64,000 nt of DNA from contig JBBCJI010000017.1 of the NCBI GenBank assembly GCA_037190845.1, forward strand, positions 1 to 64,000, in the 5' to 3' direction. The position numbers and the translations under genes were made by a program. The stretch's first letter is position 1, and every line of letters starts with the position of its first letter. This DNA is from JBEBVQ01 sp037190845. GTDB taxonomy: Bacteria > Bacteroidota > Bacteroidia > Chitinophagales > Chitinophagaceae. Below are positions 61,310-64,000 of the stretch, in pieces. Under the pieces are notes generated by a model that had not been told where the DNA came from, ran no database searches, and was given only the letters and a program-made list of their open reading frames with translations.

Positions 61310-61804
61310 CTAATAATATCCCAGGTAAAACTTCGACTCCGGCGTATATTCTATATTTATCTCGTCTCCTTCTTCCATTCTGCTATAATCTTCTGCACTG
61401 ACTTCAATACTTAGTTTAACAGGTGAATTAAGGTAGAAGTAAAATGTGTTATTGACTTTCATGTATTGTTTGCGGGTGATGCGTACCTGTTCCACCGTTT
61501 TTTTGTTTTTCCGGATATCTGTCTGCAATTTTCGCAGATTGCTGCTATATACGACCCATACGATCGTACCGCTGAAGCAGACAAGGATGAGTACACCCAG
61601 AAAGTAATAGCTGTAAGAGAAAGGGTCTGGCACATCTTCGATAGCTCTGTACCAGGAAAACAGGAACGGGATAAGAAAACAAAGCAGAAGCATTGCACGG
61701 ATAACCTTAAGGAACTGCTTCCGTTCGCGCCACTCTTTTTTCCTTAGGAATGTACGCTCTTCCGCATTCAGCGGTTCTTTATGCCGGATCAGTTGCCGTT
61801 TCAT
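61310..61804 (-). CDS. Small membrane protein of unknown function
   Basis: 164 aa from ATG 61804, preceded by AGAGG; a TTG at 61846 overlapping the rel stop is the alternative. Two TM helices (about 33-52 and 64-86) separate a basic N-terminus (EERTFLRKKEWRERKQF) from a C-terminal part (KLQTDIRKNKKTVEQV, YSRMEEGDEINIEYTP) likely in the cytoplasm. No family recognised. It follows the rel gene closely and may be cotranscribed. Confidence 0.75.
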   Translation of the reverse strand: MKRQLIRHKEPLNAEERTFLRKKEWRERKQFLKVIRAMLLLCFLIPFLFSWYRAIEDVPDPFSYSYYFLGVLILVCFSGTIVWVVYSSNLRKLQTDIRKNKKTVEQVRITRKQYMKVNNTFYFYLNSPVKLSIEVSAEDYSRMEEGDEINIEYTPESKFYLGYY

Positions 61805-61842
61805 ACGCGCCTCTGAATTGGGTTGATGACCGCAATGCCTGG

Positions 61843-64000
61843 TCAATTACCGGTTACTTCCAGTCGTTCCACTTTGTTAATGCCGCCCAACTCTTCAAGC
61901 CGTTCACAAAGTTCGTCCAGTTCATCCCGGTCATGCACATATACCATGATTGTGCCTTCAAAAACACCGTCTTTGGAATCAATACTCAGTGAGCGCATGT
62001 TCATTTTCAGCTCTCCTGAAATCACATTGGTGATCTTCTGTATGACGCCCACATCATCAAGCCCGATGATCCGTACGCCACTGAGGAAGGATATTTCCTT
62101 GTTTTTGGCCCATTTTGTCTTTACGACACGATGACCGTGGTTGGCCAGCAACTGCGCTGCATTCGGGCAGTCCGTACGGTGAATCTTCAATCCTTCTCCT
62201 GCAGTGACAAAACCAAATACATCATCTCCCGGTATAGGCTGGCAACATTGGGCGAGCTTGTACAGGATCTTGTCCGAGCTTTCACCGAAAATGATCAGCT
62301 CGGCATCCTTTGTCGTTTTGTGCCGGTTAAGCTCATCTTCCGATACAAGGTGCCGGGTATCCATGTTTACTTCTCGTATCGGCTGGAGTAGTTTATCTCC
62401 CGAAATGGTAAAATCTTTCAGTTCCTTGACATCCACATTACCTACGGCAACGGCGTAGAAAAGATCAAGCTGGGAAGGTTTTTTGAAGTACAGACAGAGC
62501 TCGTTGATGTTGTGCTGCGACATGGGCACTTTCATATGGTCGAGCTTGCGCTTAACTGCTGCTTTGCCGTCTTCTGCGATCTTTCGTTTCTCTTCCTTCA
62601 GATAGTATTTGATACGGGATTTGGCCTTGGCCGTTATCACAAACGCCAGCCAGTCTTCAGAAGGTTTTTGTTTGGAGGATGTGATCACCTCTACCTGGTC
62701 GCCGCTTTTCAGCTTATGGCTAAGTGGCACCAGGCGATAGTTTACCTTAGCTCCGATGCAACGGGCACCCAGTTCCGAGTGGATGTCGAATGCGAAATCA
62801 AGTGAAGTAGCCCCTTTGGGAAGTACCCGCATTTCTCCCTTTGGAGTGTATACGTAAATTTCTTCAGTGAACAGGTCGAGCTTGAAGTCCTGCAGAAAGT
62901 CAAGCGTATCAGTATCCGGATTGTCCAGGATGTCGCGCAGGTGCTGCAGCCAGGCATCCAGCTTGCTTTCCTGCTGGCTGCTAGCGCCTTCCTTGTATTT
63001 CCAGTGTGCTGCGAGGCCTTTTTCGGCTATTTCATTCATCCGGGCAGAGCGAATCTGCACTTCCACCCATTTCCCGCCAGGTCCCATAACGGTTGTATGC
63101 AGTGCTTCATAACCGTTGCCTTTGGGCACGCTGATCCAGTCCCGCAGCCTGTCCGGGCTTGGCGGATATATGCTGGTGATAACGGAATATACTTTCCAGC
63201 AATCTTCTTTTTCGCGTTCGGGCGGGGCATTCAGAATAACGCGGATGGCAAACAGGTCGTATACCTCTTCGAAGGACACATGCTTGGTGCGCATCTTATT
63301 CCATATGGAATGAATGGCTTTGGGACGGCCGAAAATATCAAAGGCCAGCCCGTTACGTTGCAGTTCGTCTCTGATCGGTCTGATAAATTCGTTGATATAA
63401 CGGCTGCGTTCCCGGCGGGTAGCCTGCAATCCCTTGGCGATATCTGTATAAGCTTCCGGTTGTGTGTATTTCAGCGCCAGGTCTTCCAGCTCGGATTTTA
63501 TCTCGTACAGCCCCAATCTGTGTGCTAGTGGAGCATAGATGTAGGTGGTTTCCGAGGCTATTTTCAGTTGTGTTTCCCGCTTCATACTTTCGAGCGTCCG
63601 CATGTTGTGCAGCCGGTCTGCCAGCTTGATCAGGATCACGCGTGGATCTTCGGCGAGAGTGACCAGTATCTTCCGGAAGTTTTCGGCCTGTACGGTTGTA
63701 TCGGCTTTCAGGTCCACGACATTGGATATTTTTGTGAGGCCGTCGATGATGCGTGCATAGTTGGCGCCAAATTCGCGGGTAATATCATCGAGTGTCAGCT
63801 CCGTATCTTCTACCACATCATGTAGCAGGGCACAGATGGCTGAAGTAACACCCAGACCGATTTCTTCCACCGCGATCCTTGCTACGGCCACCGGGTGCAG
63901 AATATATGGCTCTCCCGATTTCCGGCGCATGTCTTTATGTGCGTCCGCGGCAATTTCGAATGCCCGGCGCAAAAGGATTTTGTCACCCTTTTTAATGCGC
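61843..64000 (-). CDS. Bifunctional (p)ppGpp synthetase/hydrolase, 5' end outside the window
   Basis: At least 719 codons. The frame stays open to the right edge (RIKKGDKILLRRAFEIAADAHKD), so the TTG at 63972 is not the start. Order: HD hydrolase (ALLHDVVEDTELT), synthetase (IHSIWNKMRTKHVSFEEVYDLFAIRV, KGNGYEALHTTVMGPGG), TGS (YVYTPKGEMRVLPKGATSLDFAF), a zinc-finger-like region with CCQPIPGDDVFGFV, and a C-terminal ACT domain. The HD motif suggests a Rel/SpoT enzyme that both makes and degrades the alarmone. It controls growth in starvation. Confidence 0.93.
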   Translation of the reverse strand, partial: RIKKGDKILLRRAFEIAADAHKDMRRKSGEPYILHPVAVARIAVEEIGLGVTSAICALLHDVVEDTELTLDDITREFGANYARIIDGLTKISNVVDLKADTTVQAENFRKILVTLAEDPRVILIKLADRLHNMRTLESMKRETQLKIASETTYIYAPLAHRLGLYEIKSELEDLALKYTQPEAYTDIAKGLQATRRERSRYINEFIRPIRDELQRNGLAFDIFGRPKAIHSIWNKMRTKHVSFEEVYDLFAIRVILNAPPEREKEDCWKVYSVITSIYPPSPDRLRDWISVPKGNGYEALHTTVMGPGGKWVEVQIRSARMNEIAEKGLAAHWKYKEGASSQQESKLDAWLQHLRDILDNPDTDTLDFLQDFKLDLFTEEIYVYTPKGEMRVLPKGATSLDFAFDIHSELGARCIGAKVNYRLVPLSHKLKSGDQVEVITSSKQKPSEDWLAFVITAKAKSRIKYYLKEEKRKIAEDGKAAVKRKLDHMKVPMSQHNINELCLYFKKPSQLDLFYAVAVGNVDVKELKDFTISGDKLLQPIREVNMDTRHLVSEDELNRHKTTKDAELIIFGESSDKILYKLAQCCQPIPGDDVFGFVTAGEGLKIHRTDCPNAAQLLANHGHRVVKTKWAKNKEISFLSGVRIIGLDDVGVIQKITNVISGELKMNMRSLSIDSKDGVFEGTIMVYVHDRDELDELCERLEELGGINKVERLEVTGN

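Noticed and set aside
63972..64000. Start of the RelA/SpoT gene at the TTG at 63972
   Set aside because: The reading frame stays open to the window edge with sequence (RIKKGDKILL...) that fits the family N-terminus, so the gene is cut by the window.
1..64000. tRNA or rRNA genes
   Set aside because: Spacers were read on both strands; none shows a cloverleaf with TPsiC-arm GTTCRANYC or rRNA-like sequence.

Overview
The window looks like chromosomal DNA from a Bacteroidota, most likely a Chitinophagaceae-type organism. The evidence is type 9 secretion (T9SS) C-terminal sorting domains of type A and type B, Bacteroidota-style LptD and LptE, an S46 dipeptidyl peptidase, a LytTR two-component system with an extracellular propeller sensor, and promoters of the TTG / TAnnTTTG type (TACCTTTG, TATTTTTG, TATCTTTG). 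No tRNA, rRNA, CRISPR array or prophage was seen.

Layout. 1-5.5 kb: a T9SS cargo protein, lptD divergent from a cell-wall amidase, and an EGF-like lipoprotein. 5.6-10.1 kb: acyl-CoA dehydrogenase, a FadL-type outer-membrane channel and an SGNH hydrolase lipoprotein, a plausible lipid-use group. 10.1-13.6 kb: a LytS/LytTR-type two-component pair. 13.8-29.9 kb: four large secreted proteins, two of them giant paralogues built from the same propeller-like and Ig-like modules. These two share a 93-bp non-coding upstream element. 30-37 kb (minus strand): DAG-kinase-like, nadC, a long queA, dGTPase and a membrane transglutaminase. 37-40 kb: an accessory patch with a REP-associated transposase (RAYT) between two direct copies of a four-hairpin repeat, then a HEPN-domain gene with a structured leader. 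40-46.7 kb: a metallo-hydrolase, DUF486, DinB, Crp/Fnr and ROK genes and two secreted proteins. 46.9-52.9 kb: an S46 peptidase and an active/inactive M16 pair. 53-56.4 kb: lysS, a desaturase and trxA. 56.6-61.3 kb: miaB, a sigma-54 activator, lptE, a TPR-like protein and secG. The right edge cuts a RelA/SpoT gene whose 5' end lies outside.

The most notable signals are outside ordinary genes. (i) The RAYT-associated composite repeat occurs as three full copies and one decayed copy, with compensatory changes in its stems. (ii) Many gene 3' ends are followed by long near-perfect inverted repeats, and several of these include an inverted copy of the gene's own last codons. (iii) The conserved element before the two giant genes sits next to the LytTR regulator gene, a testable regulator-target link. 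(iv) A 216-bp coding repeat occurs six times in tandem in the largest gene.
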